From Evansella clarkii (GTDB lineage Bacteria; Bacillota; Bacilli; Bacillales; Salisediminibacteriaceae), in the NCBI RefSeq assembly GCF_002019695.1, contig NZ_KV917376.1, positions 2,254,386-2,318,385 on the forward strand: 64,000 bases of DNA. Reading direction: 5' to 3'. The notes under the pieces were generated by a model. The model was not told the DNA's origin. It did no database searches and saw only the letters and a list, made by a program, of their open reading frames with translations. The position numbers and the translations under genes were made by a program. Shown here one piece after another: positions 26,089 to 36,342 of the stretch (its first letter is position 1; the number at the start of each line of letters is the position of its first letter).

Positions 26089-26656
26089 GTTTTTCCACTG
26101 CAATGATAAATGGGGGATTATTCTTCTGATTAGTAAACCTGTATTCAAGTACATGGAACTCTTCCTGCGGCAGACTGCGTACAAAAGGAAGGAGGGTGTC
26201 TCTTTCTACTTGTCCTTCAGGATGGCCATGGTACACAACAAGTAAGAGTATCCCTTCCGGCTTCAAATGCTCCGTAACTTGTTCCACAGCGGAAATCGTA
26301 GTTTCCGGTGTTGTTACTACTGTCTTGTCACTGCCAGGCAGATAGCCAAGGTTAAAAACCGAACCTGCGACTTTACCATAATGTTCAGACGAGAGGTGCT
26401 GGCTTATTTTTTCATGGCCGTCATGAATCAGGCGGACCTGATGTTCTGCTTCCTTTTCTGACAGACGCCTCCCCGTACTCTCGATGGCCTGCTGCTGAAT
26501 GTCAAAGCTGTACACGGTGCCATGCTCCCCGACAAGCTGTGCCAGAAACAGTGTGTCATGGCCGTTTCCGGCAGTTCCGTCGATCACAACGTCTCCTGCT
26601 GAGACTGCTTTTTGCAGTAACTCCCTGGCAAATGGAAGGACTCCGGAAAGTTTCAT
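26063..26656 (-). CDS. mnmM: MnmM (YtqB), tRNA wobble-uridine methyltransferase
   Basis: The protein has 197 residues. It is a small class I SAM-dependent methyltransferase, with motif I DGTAGNGHDTLFLA (residues ~26-39), the acidic ribose-binding YSFDIQQ, and an FNLGYLPGSDK catalytic region. B. subtilis YtqB was identified as MnmM, which adds the methyl group of mnm5s2U at the tRNA wobble position in Gram-positive bacteria. It starts with a 4-bp ATGA overlap with ytqA upstream, so the two are translationally coupled. Confidence 0.9.
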   Translation of the reverse strand: MKLSGVLPFARELLQKAVSAGDVVIDGTAGNGHDTLFLAQLVGEHGTVYSFDIQQQAIESTGRRLSEKEAEHQVRLIHDGHEKISQHLSSEHYGKVAGSVFNLGYLPGSDKTVVTTPETTISAVEQVTEHLKPEGILLLVVYHGHPEGQVERDTLLPFVRSLPQEEFHVLEYRFTNQKNNPPFIIAVEKRKKKSQGA

Positions 26657-27621
26657 ACGCGAGTCACCTCACCTGTGCCAGTATAGTATTTTCCCTGCCA
26701 GCTGTCCCTCTGCTTTAATTCATTGTCAATACCATTTAAAACATCCCACTTATTCATACTCCACATCGGTCCGACGAGCAGGTCGGCAGGTCCGTCTCCG
26801 GTGAGGCGGTGGACAATCATTTCCGGCGGAATTACTTCCAGCTGGTCACAGACAAGGCTGATATACTCATCCCGATCCATGAGCTCCACTAAACCTTTTT
26901 CGTATTGCTTTATCATCGGTGTTTTCCTGAGCAGATGGAGCAGATGGATTTTTATCCCCTGAACGTCCAGTTTTGCCACTTCTTTAGCGGTTTCAAGCAT
27001 CATTTCAGGTGTTTCCAGCGGCAGTCCGTTGATAATATGGGAGCAGACATTAATATTATGTTTTCGCAGCTTAGCTACTCCATCAACGTAACACTGGTAG
27101 TCGTGCGCCCGGTTTATCAGATTAGCAGTACGTTCATGCACTGTCTGCAGGCCCAGCTCCACCCACAAATAAGTCCGCTCATTCAGCTCTGCCAGATATT
27201 CAACTACATCATCCGGCAGGCAATCAGGCCTGGTTGCGATAGAAAGCCCGATAACACCTTCCTGTTCCAGGATCACTTCATACATCTCCCGAAGCTGTTC
27301 AACTGGTGCATATGTGTTTGTATATGCCTGGAAGTAGCCCATATATTTTCCTGTTTTCCACTTTCGGTGCATTTTGTCTTTTATTGTGTTGAACTGAGTT
27401 ACAAGATCATCTTTCCGGTCACCCGCAAAGTCTCCGGAACCCCGTTCACTGCAAAAGGTGCAGCCGCCATGTGCGACAGATCCGTCCCGGTTCGGGCAGT
27501 CAAATCCTGCATCCAGGGGAACCTTCATTATTTTTTCGCCAAATTGCTGTTTCAAATGCGCATTCCATGTAAAGTACCTTTTGTCGCCAAAATAAGCAGG
27601 TATCTGTTCCATCATAATCAC
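26653..27621 (-). CDS. ytqA: YtqA-family radical SAM protein
   Basis: The protein has about 322 residues. The N-terminal cluster motif reads FDCPNRDGSVAHGGCTFCSE, holding the three cysteines for the [4Fe-4S]/SAM site, and the TIM-barrel region follows with IATRPDCLPDDVVEYL and ELGLQTVHE. This matches the TIGR01212 (YtqA/YhcC) family, whose substrate is not established; its coupling with mnmM hints at RNA modification. GTG 27621 has AAAGGAG 6 bp upstream; the frame is open to 27672 without an RBS there. Confidence 0.88.
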   Translation of the reverse strand: MIMMEQIPAYFGDKRYFTWNAHLKQQFGEKIMKVPLDAGFDCPNRDGSVAHGGCTFCSERGSGDFAGDRKDDLVTQFNTIKDKMHRKWKTGKYMGYFQAYTNTYAPVEQLREMYEVILEQEGVIGLSIATRPDCLPDDVVEYLAELNERTYLWVELGLQTVHERTANLINRAHDYQCYVDGVAKLRKHNINVCSHIINGLPLETPEMMLETAKEVAKLDVQGIKIHLLHLLRKTPMIKQYEKGLVELMDRDEYISLVCDQLEVIPPEMIVHRLTGDGPADLLVGPMWSMNKWDVLNGIDNELKQRDSWQGKYYTGTGEVTRV

Positions 27622-27726
27622 ATATTTCTCCTTTATTGTCCTACCTTTTAATTGAGTCGATTTCATATTCAAGTATTTATCTTTAATACGAATATGATCT
27701 TAAAATTGTTACTTTGTTGTTCGATT

Positions 27727-27932
27727 TACGCTTCAGGCGGACGCGTTCTGCGGGCACGGCTTCAACTAACTTTTGCCGGCTAAACGCCGTCAAAAATGGA
27801 TTTTCAGCTTCCCATGCTGTTCCCGTCGGAACGAGCATCTTCTTTACCGCAAATGCATCGAGTTGTCTCGACGGATATTCTGCAGAGCTGAGCTGGCAGA
27901 GGAAGAGGCAGTCGCCGTTTTACGCTGCAATC
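27727..27932. repeat. Degenerate dispersed Bacillaceae repeat in the ytqA-ltaA gap
   Basis: ACGCTTCAGGCGGACGCG...GCGGGCACGGCTTCAACT resembles an intergenic repeat family I know from Bacillus genomes (TTTCCGCGGGCACGGCTTCAGCC type). This copy is broken up by AT-rich changes. The ~500-bp gap between ytqA (its start) and ltaA (its end) shows no other feature. Confidence 0.45.
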
Positions 27933-28090
27933 GAAAAGTAATTTTCGTCTTTTTATACAAGGTTAATATATGAAATGCATTCAATTACCTAAAAATACAA
28001 TAAATCTTTAGGGAAAGCAATGGGATTTGCCAGTACGAAGTAAAGAGGGGGACCACTGCATCAAAAACAAAGTTCCCCTATATTTAACCA

Positions 28091-28118
28091 AAAAGAAAGG
28101 GCCAGTGTCGGCCCTTTA
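28091..28118 (-). terminator. Terminator of the threonine aldolase gene
   Basis: AAAGGGCC / GGCCCTTT with loop AGTGTC; on the minus strand it is followed by TTCTTTTTGG. Confidence 0.78.
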
Positions 28119-28119
28119 A

Positions 28120-29136
28120 TTAAATAGCTTTAAGAATGTCGACGGTGTTCTGAATGTCCTCTTTCGATAAATCGAGATGTGTAGTGAAGCGGATGATCGT
28201 TGGGGACATCGCTCCAGCCTGAATGCCGTTATTTTTGAATACGGAAAGCCATTCTCCGGAATCTTTTCCAGTGCGGGACGTATCAGCCATAATTATATTC
28301 GTTTCCACTGTGTTAACTACAGACAGAGGGGTATGTTTCTCAATTGCCTTTGCAAGCAGTTGGGCATTTTCATGGTCTTCCTTCAGGCGGTCAATATTTG
28401 TTTGCAGGGCATGAAGGCCAGGTGCTGCAAGGACACCAGCCTGTCGAAGACCGCCTCCGAGCATTTTACGTTTCTTTCTGGCAGAGTCAATAAACTGCTG
28501 AGTTCCCACGAGGATGGAACCGACTGGAGCACCAAGTCCTTTTGACAGACAAAACTGCACAGAATCAGCATAGGAAGCAAATTCTTCTACTGAGCTGCCG
28601 CTTGCTGCAGCCGCATTAAAAATTCTGGCTCCATCTATATGAACAGGGATATTATTTTTTTGGGCAAGGGCATAAACATCTTTCATATATGAAAGTGGAA
28701 GAACGTTACCCCCGCTGCGGTTGTGTGTATTCTCCAGCCAGATTAACCCAGTTTCAGGAAAATGAATATCTTCCGCTCTTATGGAAGCTTCTATTTCCTC
28801 GATTTTCATTTGCCCGCGCTCGTGGTCCAGTATCCGAAGCTGAGCACCAGCAAGAGCTGAAGCACCTCCACCTTCATAAAGAAACAAGTGGGATTCTTTA
28901 TCCAGAATAATTTCCTGGCCAGGATGTATATGTGCGAGAACAGCAGCAAGGTTCCCCTGGGTGCCGCTCGTTACGAACAATGCAGCTTCTTTTCCGAATA
29001 AGTTTGCAGCAAATTCTTCCAGTTCGTTTATAGAAGGATCCTCTCCGTATACATCGTCACCAACAAGAGCCTCAGACATAATTTTCCGCATTTCTTCCGA
29101 TGGCTGTGTAATCGTATCACTTCTTAAATCTATCAT
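28120..29136 (-). CDS. ltaA: Low-specificity L-threonine aldolase
   Basis: The protein has 338 residues and is a PLP enzyme splitting L-threonine or L-allo-threonine to glycine and acetaldehyde. Family marks are MIDLRSDTITQPSEEM at the start, GDDVYGEDPS (residues ~33-42), the HIDGARIFNAA block, and the PLP lysine in CLSKGLGAPVGS (near residue 197). ATG 29136 is chosen because the MIDLRSDT start is universal in the family and GGGG lies just upstream; the frame to 29220 is an extension. Stands alone between a repeat-rich gap and an MFS gene. Confidence 0.93.
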   Translation of the reverse strand: MIDLRSDTITQPSEEMRKIMSEALVGDDVYGEDPSINELEEFAANLFGKEAALFVTSGTQGNLAAVLAHIHPGQEIILDKESHLFLYEGGGASALAGAQLRILDHERGQMKIEEIEASIRAEDIHFPETGLIWLENTHNRSGGNVLPLSYMKDVYALAQKNNIPVHIDGARIFNAAAASGSSVEEFASYADSVQFCLSKGLGAPVGSILVGTQQFIDSARKKRKMLGGGLRQAGVLAAPGLHALQTNIDRLKEDHENAQLLAKAIEKHTPLSVVNTVETNIIMADTSRTGKDSGEWLSVFKNNGIQAGAMSPTIIRFTTHLDLSKEDIQNTVDILKAI

Positions 29137-29429
29137 TTTATCCCCACGCTTTCCGAAATATCTTTTCCCAATCCTACCATATTCCAGGCGTGCTGCACAG
29201 GCATTCAGGCAATTTAACAAACACTTACATAAGCTTGGGAACAGGAAGAAAGATCCTCAGTAACCTGCTTTTCAGGCAGTAGTTATCAGATATTTGAATG
29301 GGTGGAATGTCCGTCAGATTTAATAAAAGAGAGCGGAAAAGTCGGGATTTTAGGCTGGAATTATTTTATTGATAAAAAGAGGTTTATAGAATAAGATTTA
29401 CTTAGAAAATCGAAATAAGGAGGTTCAAA

Positions 29430-30635
29430 ATGCCCAGAGCAATTTGGATACTAGTAATTGGCATGGCCATTAATGTCACAGGGGCCTCTTTTTTATGGCC
29501 ATTAAATACAATATATATTAATCAGGAACTTGGCATGTCCCTTACAGTGGCGGGAATAGTCCTGATGTTTAACGGAGCTGCGGGCATTATCGGAAACCTG
29601 ATCGGCGGGAAGCTGTTTGACCGGATAGGCGGCTATAAAACAATAATCGCCGGATTGGTTATCACTACGAGCAGCGCATTTACTCTGGCAATGCTCCATG
29701 AATCGTTTACAGCTTATGTTGCTCTTCTTGTCGGGCTTGGTTTTGGTGCTGGAATGATGGTGCCCTGCATGTATGCAATGGCAGGTTCTGTGTGGCCGGA
29801 GGGCGGAAGAAAGCCTTTTAACGCAATGTATGTAGCCCAGAATGTTGGTGTAGCAGCGGGTGCGGCAATCGGAGGCCTGCTCGCAAGCTACAGATTTGAC
29901 TTTGTATTTATCGGCAATGGCATCATGTATTTATTTGTTTTCTTTCTGGCGTTCTTTTTCTTCAGAAATCTTCAGGGAGAAAGGGGAGCGGGAGCTGCAA
30001 CCAATGTTTTCGAACAAGGCCAGCTTATTGAAAACAAGAAACGGTTTAACGCACTCCTCATTTTGTGTGCAGGGTTTCTCGTCTGCTGGATCGCTTATTC
30101 ACAATGGCCGTCTACTATATCGGTACATACCCAGAATCTTGGTATACCGTTAAGCCAGTATAGTCTGCTCTGGACTATTAATGGAGCAATGATTGTTTTT
30201 TGCCAGCCTGTAATTAAATTTTTCATCAATCGCTGGGTTCATTCCCTGAAAAGCCAGATTTACGTTGGAGTGACTATCTTTATGGGGGCGTATCTCGTGC
30301 TTGCCCAGGCAGAAGTGTTCACTGCATTTGTGGCAGCTATGATTATTCTTACAATTGGGGAAATGTTCGTCTGGCCGGCAGTTCCTACAATTGCCCACAA
30401 GCTGGCTCCTGAAGGAAAAGCAGGCTTTTACCAGGGTATCGTAAACAGTATTGGGACTGGCGGCAGGCTTATCGGCCCGTTTTTCGGAGGGCTGCTGGCT
30501 GATTTATACGGCATGGGCACAGTTTTTTACGTGCTTACAGCAATGTTTATTATCGCCTATGTTACAACCGCTTTATTTGACCGGAAAATTACAGACCAGT
30601 CCTTTTCAAGAAAAGAAGAGTCTACAGTCTCCTGA
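29430..30635 (+). CDS. MFS transporter
   Basis: The protein has 401 residues and twelve predicted membrane helices. The MFS loop 2-3 motif is seen as GGKLFDRIGGYKT (near residue 60), and its partial repeat in the second half as GGLLADLYGMG. The closest general type is drug or metabolite efflux (MdtG/YttB-like); the substrate cannot be read. AAGGAGG precedes ATG 29430. No terminator is clear before the leuS T-box promoter. The 293-bp gap upstream holds nothing I can name. Confidence 0.86.
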   Translation: MPRAIWILVIGMAINVTGASFLWPLNTIYINQELGMSLTVAGIVLMFNGAAGIIGNLIGGKLFDRIGGYKTIIAGLVITTSSAFTLAMLHESFTAYVALLVGLGFGAGMMVPCMYAMAGSVWPEGGRKPFNAMYVAQNVGVAAGAAIGGLLASYRFDFVFIGNGIMYLFVFFLAFFFFRNLQGERGAGAATNVFEQGQLIENKKRFNALLILCAGFLVCWIAYSQWPSTISVHTQNLGIPLSQYSLLWTINGAMIVFCQPVIKFFINRWVHSLKSQIYVGVTIFMGAYLVLAQAEVFTAFVAAMIILTIGEMFVWPAVPTIAHKLAPEGKAGFYQGIVNSIGTGGRLIGPFFGGLLADLYGMGTVFYVLTAMFIIAYVTTALFDRKITDQSFSRKEESTVS

Positions 30636-30683
30636 TATATGTTTAAAAATAATGAAATTGGGTAAAATGATGGATATTCTTGC

Positions 30684-30712
30684 TTGACAGTTATTCATTG
30701 AATGCATAAAAT
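30684..30712 (+). promoter_or_regulatory. Promoter of the leuS T-box transcript
   Basis: TTGACA (30684-30689), 17 bp, TAAAAT (30707-30712). Confidence 0.75.
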
Positions 30713-30743
30713 AGCAAGTAATTAATAAATTTTATCTATATAG

Positions 30744-31000
30744 TAAAGATGTAGATAAGGAATAGTAGTAAATTATTATGCCTCAGAGAGTTAACGGCTG
30801 GTGCAAGTTAACCATAGTAATTTATGAACTCACCTTTGAATCGCAGAAGGGAAAGGGCTTATGCCTGACTACTTTTTGACGTCACCCCACGTTACGGGAT
30901 TTGAGCGAGCATACGATCCTGTATGCTAACGTGGGTGGTACCGCGGGAAGGATATAACCTCTCGTCCCTGAATGTTATTCAGTGGCGGGAGGTTTTTTAT
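30744..31000 (+). promoter_or_regulatory. T-box leader of leuS (leucine-tRNA responsive)
   Basis: Stem I contains a specifier CTC (Leu) at 30829-30831 in GAACTCACC. The invariant T-box GGTGGTACCGCG is at 30934-30945. The terminator hairpin AACCTC...GGGAGGTT with T-run is at 30957-30999. Uncharged tRNA-Leu pairs with the specifier and T-box and prevents termination, turning on leuS when leucine is short. Confidence 0.96.
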
Positions 31001-31002
31001 AT

Positions 31003-31290
31003 TTTTTCAGGGGGCACCGCTGCAACATAGCACCAGGGTTCCTGGAACCAAAGTGCCAGGATGAACGAGAGAGCATGCGTGAGGATAAGCGAGAATAAGC
31101 GAGTAGCGCAACGTGGCACCCGTGAACCCGGTACAAGTGAACCCGGTCCGCCGGTGCCAGGTTAAGAGAAAGAGTATAGTGGAGCAAACGTGAGAAAACA
31201 GAAGCTGCTCAACGTGCCACTCCGGAACCAGCTACAACGAACGGTCCGCCGATACATCGGGACGCATACCGAAAACATCACCTTATTTTT
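31003..31290. repeat. GC-richer insert between the T-box and leuS
   Basis: About 290 bp separate the T-box terminator from the leuS RBS, longer than usual. It contains repeated GGCACC/GTGCCAGG and GGAACC/CCGGTACAAGTGAACCCGG words arranged as inverted and direct repeats. No gene is credible. It is probably a dispersed repeat inserted in the leader. Confidence 0.5.
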
Positions 31291-31308
31291 AAAAAGGAGG
31301 CAGTATAT

Positions 31309-33726
31309 ATGAGTTTTGACCACAAATCAGTTGAACAGAAATGGCAGAAACACTGGGAAGAAAATAAAACATTTAAAATGGAGGAGGATCCTTCGAAGGA
31401 AAAGTTCTACGCGCTTGATATGTTTCCATATCCTTCAGGTTCCGGACTGCACGTAGGGCATCCGGAGGGGTACACTGCGACTGATATTCTTTCCCGAATG
31501 AAGAGGATGCAGGGCTATAATGTATTGCATCCAATGGGGTGGGACGCGTTCGGGCTACCTGCAGAACAGTTCGCGCTGGATACAGGGAAACATCCGAGAG
31601 ACTTTACGCTGAAAAATATTAATACTTTCCGCCGTCAGATTAAAGCCCTTGGTTTTTCCTATGACTGGGATCGTGAAATCAATACGACAGATGAAAACTA
31701 TTATAAGTGGACACAATGGATTTTCATCCAGCTATACAAGAAAGGTCTTGCGTATATTGATGAAGTTGCCGTTAACTGGTGCCCGGCTTTAGGTACTGTG
31801 CTTGCCAACGAAGAAGTTATCGATGGAAAAAGTGAGCGGGGAGGACATCCGGTAGAACGCCGTCCGATGAAGCAGTGGATGCTTAGAATTACTGCTTATG
31901 CCGACCGTCTTTTGGAAGATCTTGAGGAGCTTGACTGGCCTGAGAGCATTAAAGATATGCAGCGAAACTGGATCGGCCGTTCGGAAGGCGCGGACGTGAT
32001 ATTCCAGCTTGAAGACTCTGAAGAAACGATTACAGTTTTTACCACACGCCCTGACACATTGTACGGAGCAACATACCTGGTTCTCGCTCCGGAACATAAG
32101 CTGGTAGATGAAATTACGACGATAGAACAGCATGAGGCTGTGAAAGAGTACCAGAAAAAGGTTGCTACAAAGAGTGACCTGGAGCGTACGGAGCTTTCTA
32201 AGGAAAAGACCGGAGTTTTCACTGGAGCGTATGCGAAACATCCGGTAACAAGGGAAATGGTTCCAGTATGGATCGCTGACTATGTTCTTGCAACATACGG
32301 AACTGGCGCGATCATGGCAGTGCCTGGCCATGATGAAAGAGACTATGAGTTTGCAACTGCTTTCGATCTGCCAATAAGAGAAGTGGTTTCTGGAGGAGAT
32401 ATTGCGAAAGAAGCATATACAGGCGATGGCCCGCACGTTAATTCTGATTTCCTTGATGGGCTTAATAATGACGAAGCAATCAGCAAGATGATCGACTGGC
32501 TGGAAGAAAACGGCCGGGGTGAAAAGAAAGTAACTTACCGTCTTCGTGACTGGCTGTTCAGCCGCCAGAGATACTGGGGCGAGCCAATCCCAATGATTCA
32601 TTTTGAGGATGGAACAATGAAGCCGGTCCCTGAAGAGGAACTGCCGCTTACACTTCCTGAACTTGAGGAGTTTAAGCCATCCGGAACCGGAGAGTCCCCG
32701 CTGGCAAACGCAGAAGACTGGCTTTATGTAACCGATCCGGAGACTGGTAAAAAAGGCCGCCGGGAAACAAATACCATGCCTCAATGGGCTGGAAGCTGCT
32801 GGTATTACCTGAGGTATATTGATCCGCATAACGACAAAGCCCTTGCGGACGAAGAACTGCTGAAAAAATGGCTTCCGGTGGATATTTATATTGGAGGAGC
32901 GGAGCATGCCGTGCTTCACCTGCTTTACGCTCGTTTCTGGCATAAGTTCCTTTACGATATTGGCGTTGTTCCTACAAATGAGCCGTTCCAGAAGCTGTAT
33001 AACCAGGGAATGATCCTCGGGGAAAATAATGAAAAGATGAGTAAATCAAAAGGAAATGTTGTAAATCCTGATGATATTATCGAAAGCCATGGTGCGGATA
33101 CACTCCGGCTGTATGAAATGTTTATGGGTCCCCTTGATGCTGCTATCGCATGGAGTACAACAGGCCTTGATGGAGCCCGCCGTTTCCTCGATCGTATCTG
33201 GCGTCTGATTATCACAGACGATAACAAGTTGAACCCGGCAATCGTAGATGCGGAAGGCACAGAAGAGATGACGCGAACTTATCATCAGACAGTAAAAAAA
33301 GTGACAGAGGACTTTGAAGGCCTCAGATTTAATACTGGTATTTCCCAGCTGATGGTATTTATTAATGAAGCATATAAGCAGGATAAACTGTCAAAAACCC
33401 AGCTTGAAGGTTTCGTTAAGCTTCTTTCCCCGGTTGCACCGCATCTAAGTGAAGAGATCTGGGGACGTCTTGGCCATGAAGAATCGATCGCGTATCAGAC
33501 CTGGCCTGTATACGAAGAAGAGTGGCTTGTGGAAAATGAAGTGGAAATTGTCGTGCAGATAAACGGTAAAGTACGTGAAAAGCTGACGATTGCTAAAGAT
33601 GCTTCGAAAGATGAAATGGAAGAAACAGCAGTGAATAATGAAAAAATTAAAGAAGAGCTTGAAGGGAAAACAGTCAGGAAAGTCATTGCAGTTCCTGGAA
33701 AGCTCGTCAATATTGTGGCGAACTAG
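31309..33726 (+). CDS. leuS: Leucyl-tRNA synthetase
   Basis: The protein has 805 residues, full length for a bacterial class I LeuRS. It charges tRNA-Leu with leucine. The HIGH-type motif is HVGH (residue ~49, in [14 protein letters not shown]). The CP1 editing domain carries [13 protein letters not shown], and the KMSKS motif is intact in [13 protein letters not shown] (~576). The C-terminal tRNA-binding part ends in [25 protein letters not shown] precedes ATG 31309. Expression is controlled by the upstream leucine T-box. Confidence 0.98.
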   Translation: MSFDHKSVEQKWQKHWEENKTFKMEEDPSKEKFYALDMFPYPSGSGLHVGHPEGYTATDILSRMKRMQGYNVLHPMGWDAFGLPAEQFALDTGKHPRDFTLKNINTFRRQIKALGFSYDWDREINTTDENYYKWTQWIFIQLYKKGLAYIDEVAVNWCPALGTVLANEEVIDGKSERGGHPVERRPMKQWMLRITAYADRLLEDLEELDWPESIKDMQRNWIGRSEGADVIFQLEDSEETITVFTTRPDTLYGATYLVLAPEHKLVDEITTIEQHEAVKEYQKKVATKSDLERTELSKEKTGVFTGAYAKHPVTREMVPVWIADYVLATYGTGAIMAVPGHDERDYEFATAFDLPIREVVSGGDIAKEAYTGDGPHVNSDFLDGLNNDEAISKMIDWLEENGRGEKKVTYRLRDWLFSRQRYWGEPIPMIHFEDGTMKPVPEEELPLTLPELEEFKPSGTGESPLANAEDWLYVTDPETGKKGRRETNTMPQWAGSCWYYLRYIDPHNDKALADEELLKKWLPVDIYIGGAEHAVLHLLYARFWHKFLYDIGVVPTNEPFQKLYNQGMILGENNEKMSKSKGNVVNPDDIIESHGADTLRLYEMFMGPLDAAIAWSTTGLDGARRFLDRIWRLIITDDNKLNPAIVDAEGTEEMTRTYHQTVKKVTEDFEGLRFNTGISQLMVFINEAYKQDKLSKTQLEGFVKLLSPVAPHLSEEIWGRLGHEESIAYQTWPVYEEEWLVENEVEIVVQINGKVREKLTIAKDASKDEMEETAVNNEKIKEELEGKTVRKVIAVPGKLVNIVAN

Positions 33727-33750
33727 CAGTCAGTTAAAAAAATAATTCAG

Positions 33751-33788
33751 AAGGAGCTGTTACCGAAAAAGGTAACAGCTCCTTTTTA
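33751..33788. terminator. Bidirectional terminator between leuS and yheC/D
   Basis: AAGGAGCTGTTACC / GGTAACAGCTCCTT, with T5 on the plus side and a T-run on the minus side; it overlaps the stop of the convergent gene. Confidence 0.88.
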
Positions 33789-34883
33789 TTGATCTATTTG
33801 TTCGATTAAATAAGCTCCATATTCAATTGGTGTCTTATAGATTTTTTCCCATCTTTTAGAGATTAGCTTGTCGTTACGAAAACAGAGCGTATCATAATCA
33901 GACATATAATTGACTTCTATAAAAAAAGGAAAGCCTTCCGAGGTAATGCCAATATCCATTCCGAGGTCACCTAAATCCGGATATTTTTTGCTCAGATATC
34001 CCGCAGTTTTAACAGCGAATGCAGAAATGTTTTCAGCAGCTTTTTCATAAGTAAGGGATGGATGACTACTCAGGATTTCTTCCAGGGGGAATGAGGTCCC
34101 GCCGCGGGTAAGGTTAGTAATCAGCCTTCCTTTGCCCGCAACCTTGGCAATATATCCTGTTGTTTCCCAAATCCCCAGTTTGTTTTTTTGAACTACCGTT
34201 CTAATATCAAAAGGCTCCTCTTTGTAGGTTGCAAGAGGGATTCTTTCCTGGATGATATACGCGTAATCAGTAATCCGCTGCTCCAGAATTTCCGGCAGTT
34301 TTCCTTTAAAGTGTATGTCCTCCCACCCGCGCTTGTCATTAGTTAAGGAGAGGCACCAGGATTCTCCGCCATTAACGAGGGACATTACTCCAAAACCTGT
34401 TGCTCCTGTGTCAGGCTTAACGATTAATGAATCGTATGTGTTCATCATTTTTAACAAGTTCTCCACAGTTGCTTTTTTTGTGTCAGGCAAATGGGGCCGG
34501 ATTTCTGGATTTTCATTTAACAGCTTCCATATAACATATTTTCCACGAGTAAAATCCGCATTTATCATATTAAAAATAATTTTCCCAGCATCGGTTAATC
34601 GCTTGATTTTGGGCCTTTTTGACGGACTGTCTAGAACGCGGTTATAAAAAACATCAGGACATGGGATTTTTTGTAACTCATACCCATCCTTTCCCTTGAT
34701 ATACGCCTGGATTTTTTCTTTTCCAGAGCTTATATGCGAAAGTCGGACAAAGCATGGAATAACTCCATTTTCTTTACCTGCTGCTTCAATGTACTTCAAC
34801 TGTCTCTTAAGTTTACCTTTGGGTGAGCTGAGAGATTTCCAACGTTTTTTATAGCAGATGATTCCAAGATAAGGCTTAGTCAA
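33786..34883 (-). CDS. YheC/YheD-family spore coat-associated ATP-grasp protein (copy 1)
   Basis: The protein has 365 residues and resembles B. subtilis YheC and YheD, forespore-expressed, coat-associated proteins with an ATP-grasp fold. Seen are LIVKPDTGATGFGVMSL (ATP-grasp lysine and Gly loop), ITNLTRGGTSFPLEE, LGDLGMDIGITSEG and the closing FIEVNYMSD metal-binding Glu/Asn. No substrate is established. The start is TTG 34883 with AAAGGAGGG upstream. A second homologue lies 204 bp upstream on the same strand, with the same block order. Confidence 0.87.
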   Translation of the reverse strand: MTKPYLGIICYKKRWKSLSSPKGKLKRQLKYIEAAGKENGVIPCFVRLSHISSGKEKIQAYIKGKDGYELQKIPCPDVFYNRVLDSPSKRPKIKRLTDAGKIIFNMINADFTRGKYVIWKLLNENPEIRPHLPDTKKATVENLLKMMNTYDSLIVKPDTGATGFGVMSLVNGGESWCLSLTNDKRGWEDIHFKGKLPEILEQRITDYAYIIQERIPLATYKEEPFDIRTVVQKNKLGIWETTGYIAKVAGKGRLITNLTRGGTSFPLEEILSSHPSLTYEKAAENISAFAVKTAGYLSKKYPDLGDLGMDIGITSEGFPFFIEVNYMSDYDTLCFRNDKLISKRWEKIYKTPIEYGAYLIEQIDQ

Positions 34884-35031
34884 AGAGAACCCTCCTTTAA
34901 TAACGCTCTTATATATATATTTAAAAAGCTTAGGAAGGAATGGTCATTTGAACTAGTTTTCTTACAAGTATGCAGAAATCTCCAGGATAAATATTTGAGA
35001 AGGTGTTCTCCATGAGATTTTTTAATTACAG

Positions 35032-35061
35032 AAAGGAACGTGAAACACTCACGTTCCTTTC
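35032..35061 (-). terminator. Probable terminator of yheC/D copy 2
   Basis: AAAGGAACGTGA / TCACGTTCCTTT perfect 12-bp stem with 5-nt loop; the minus-strand T-run is weak. Confidence 0.6.
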
Positions 35062-35087
35062 ATAATCATTGAAGAAGAAGGAGAAGC

Positions 35088-36197
35088 TTAGCTGCAATGC
35101 TTTTCATTTAACAGATAGGCTGAAAAATCAATTGGCGTTGTGAAGACCTTCTCCCATTCCTGATCACCCAGCTCGTTATTTTGCATAGTTAGGGTTGGAT
35201 AATCGGATACGGTATTCAGCTCTATAATATAAGGGAAGCCCTCAGGAGTAATTCCAATATCAAATCCTAGGTCAGCCAGAAATGGATAACTTTTTTCAAG
35301 GTAATCCGCAGCTAATAAAACAAATGGAACAAGGTTATGGAGTACTTTTCCGGGAGACAGGCTGGGGTGCCCCTCCAGAAGTCTGGAGAGCGGATATGAG
35401 GTCCCGCCTTGTGTGAGGTTCGTTATAAAATGGCCTCTTTCAGCTAGTTTTGCAATAATACCTGAGATTTGCCATGTACCGAAACAATTTTTCTGAACGG
35501 AAACCCTCATATCAAATGGGCAGCCACTAACAGTTGCAAGGTTAATTCTCTCTTGTACAAGGAATGAACCTTTATTCATTTTTTTGATTAACCTGGAAGG
35601 GAGGTCATTTTTAAACTCAATCGTTTCCCATCTGATTTCTTTCTCCTGCTTTTTTTTATAGAGTAACTTCCAGTGTCCTTCTGATTTTTCCAGTTTCATA
35701 ATTCCTTTGCCAACACGGCCTGAATTTGGTTTTATAATTAACTGATTATATTTTTCCATCATTTCCCTAATCGATTCCGGTGTGGCTTTCATTGTTTCCG
35801 GCAAGTGCTTTCTCAACGTTTCATTTTTATGGAAGAAGAGGTAATCATCATATTTTTTATGTTTAAACCGCCGGAGATTAAATAAATACAGATCCCCTTT
35901 ATTGCATAATGGACTAAATAAGCGGTCATATTTTTTCCCATAAGATGTCCGTCTGAAAATTACTGCAGGCAAATGTATTTTGATCAATTTATATCCATGG
36001 GAAGATTTAACCCACCCTTTTACTTCTCTATTATTGAAATCAATATCGCTTGGGCGGAAATAACAAATTTTAATGTTGTTTTTTCTGGCGGCATTTTCAT
36101 AAAAAGAAAGAGTTTTACCCAGGCGTCCTTCTGTTTCAGGAAATTTTTTATGAATCCTCCCTGAAATAAGGATACCTGTATAGTTAGTCGTCCCCAT
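35088..36197 (-). CDS. YheC/YheD-family spore coat-associated ATP-grasp protein (copy 2)
   Basis: The protein has 369 residues and is a paralogue of the preceding gene product. It shares LIIKPNSGRVGKGIMKL, FITNLTQGGTSYPLSRLL, LADLGFDIGITPEG and YIIELNTVSDYPTL. The N-terminal half is more divergent and more basic. It has its own AAGGAG RBS before ATG 36197 and a hairpin after its stop, so it may be transcribed separately from copy 1. Expression in the forespore would be expected by family, but no SigG/SigF promoter was securely identified. Confidence 0.87.
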   Translation of the reverse strand: MGTTNYTGILISGRIHKKFPETEGRLGKTLSFYENAARKNNIKICYFRPSDIDFNNREVKGWVKSSHGYKLIKIHLPAVIFRRTSYGKKYDRLFSPLCNKGDLYLFNLRRFKHKKYDDYLFFHKNETLRKHLPETMKATPESIREMMEKYNQLIIKPNSGRVGKGIMKLEKSEGHWKLLYKKKQEKEIRWETIEFKNDLPSRLIKKMNKGSFLVQERINLATVSGCPFDMRVSVQKNCFGTWQISGIIAKLAERGHFITNLTQGGTSYPLSRLLEGHPSLSPGKVLHNLVPFVLLAADYLEKSYPFLADLGFDIGITPEGFPYIIELNTVSDYPTLTMQNNELGDQEWEKVFTTPIDFSAYLLNEKHCS

Positions 36198-36342
36198 TTT
36201 ATCAGCTCCTTAATATTGTATATTAAGGAGCGCTGAGATAGGAAAGGGCATTTCAACCATTTTCTTTAGGGAGCTGCAATCAGGGAGGATGTTATAACAA
36301 CCTTTAGCAAGGGGAAATACGAAGGCTGCTGTGGAATAGGGA

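Noticed and set aside
31003-31290. Insertion sequence between T-box and leuS
   Set aside because: No transposase frame or clear terminal inverted repeats with target duplication; described only as a repeat-like insert.
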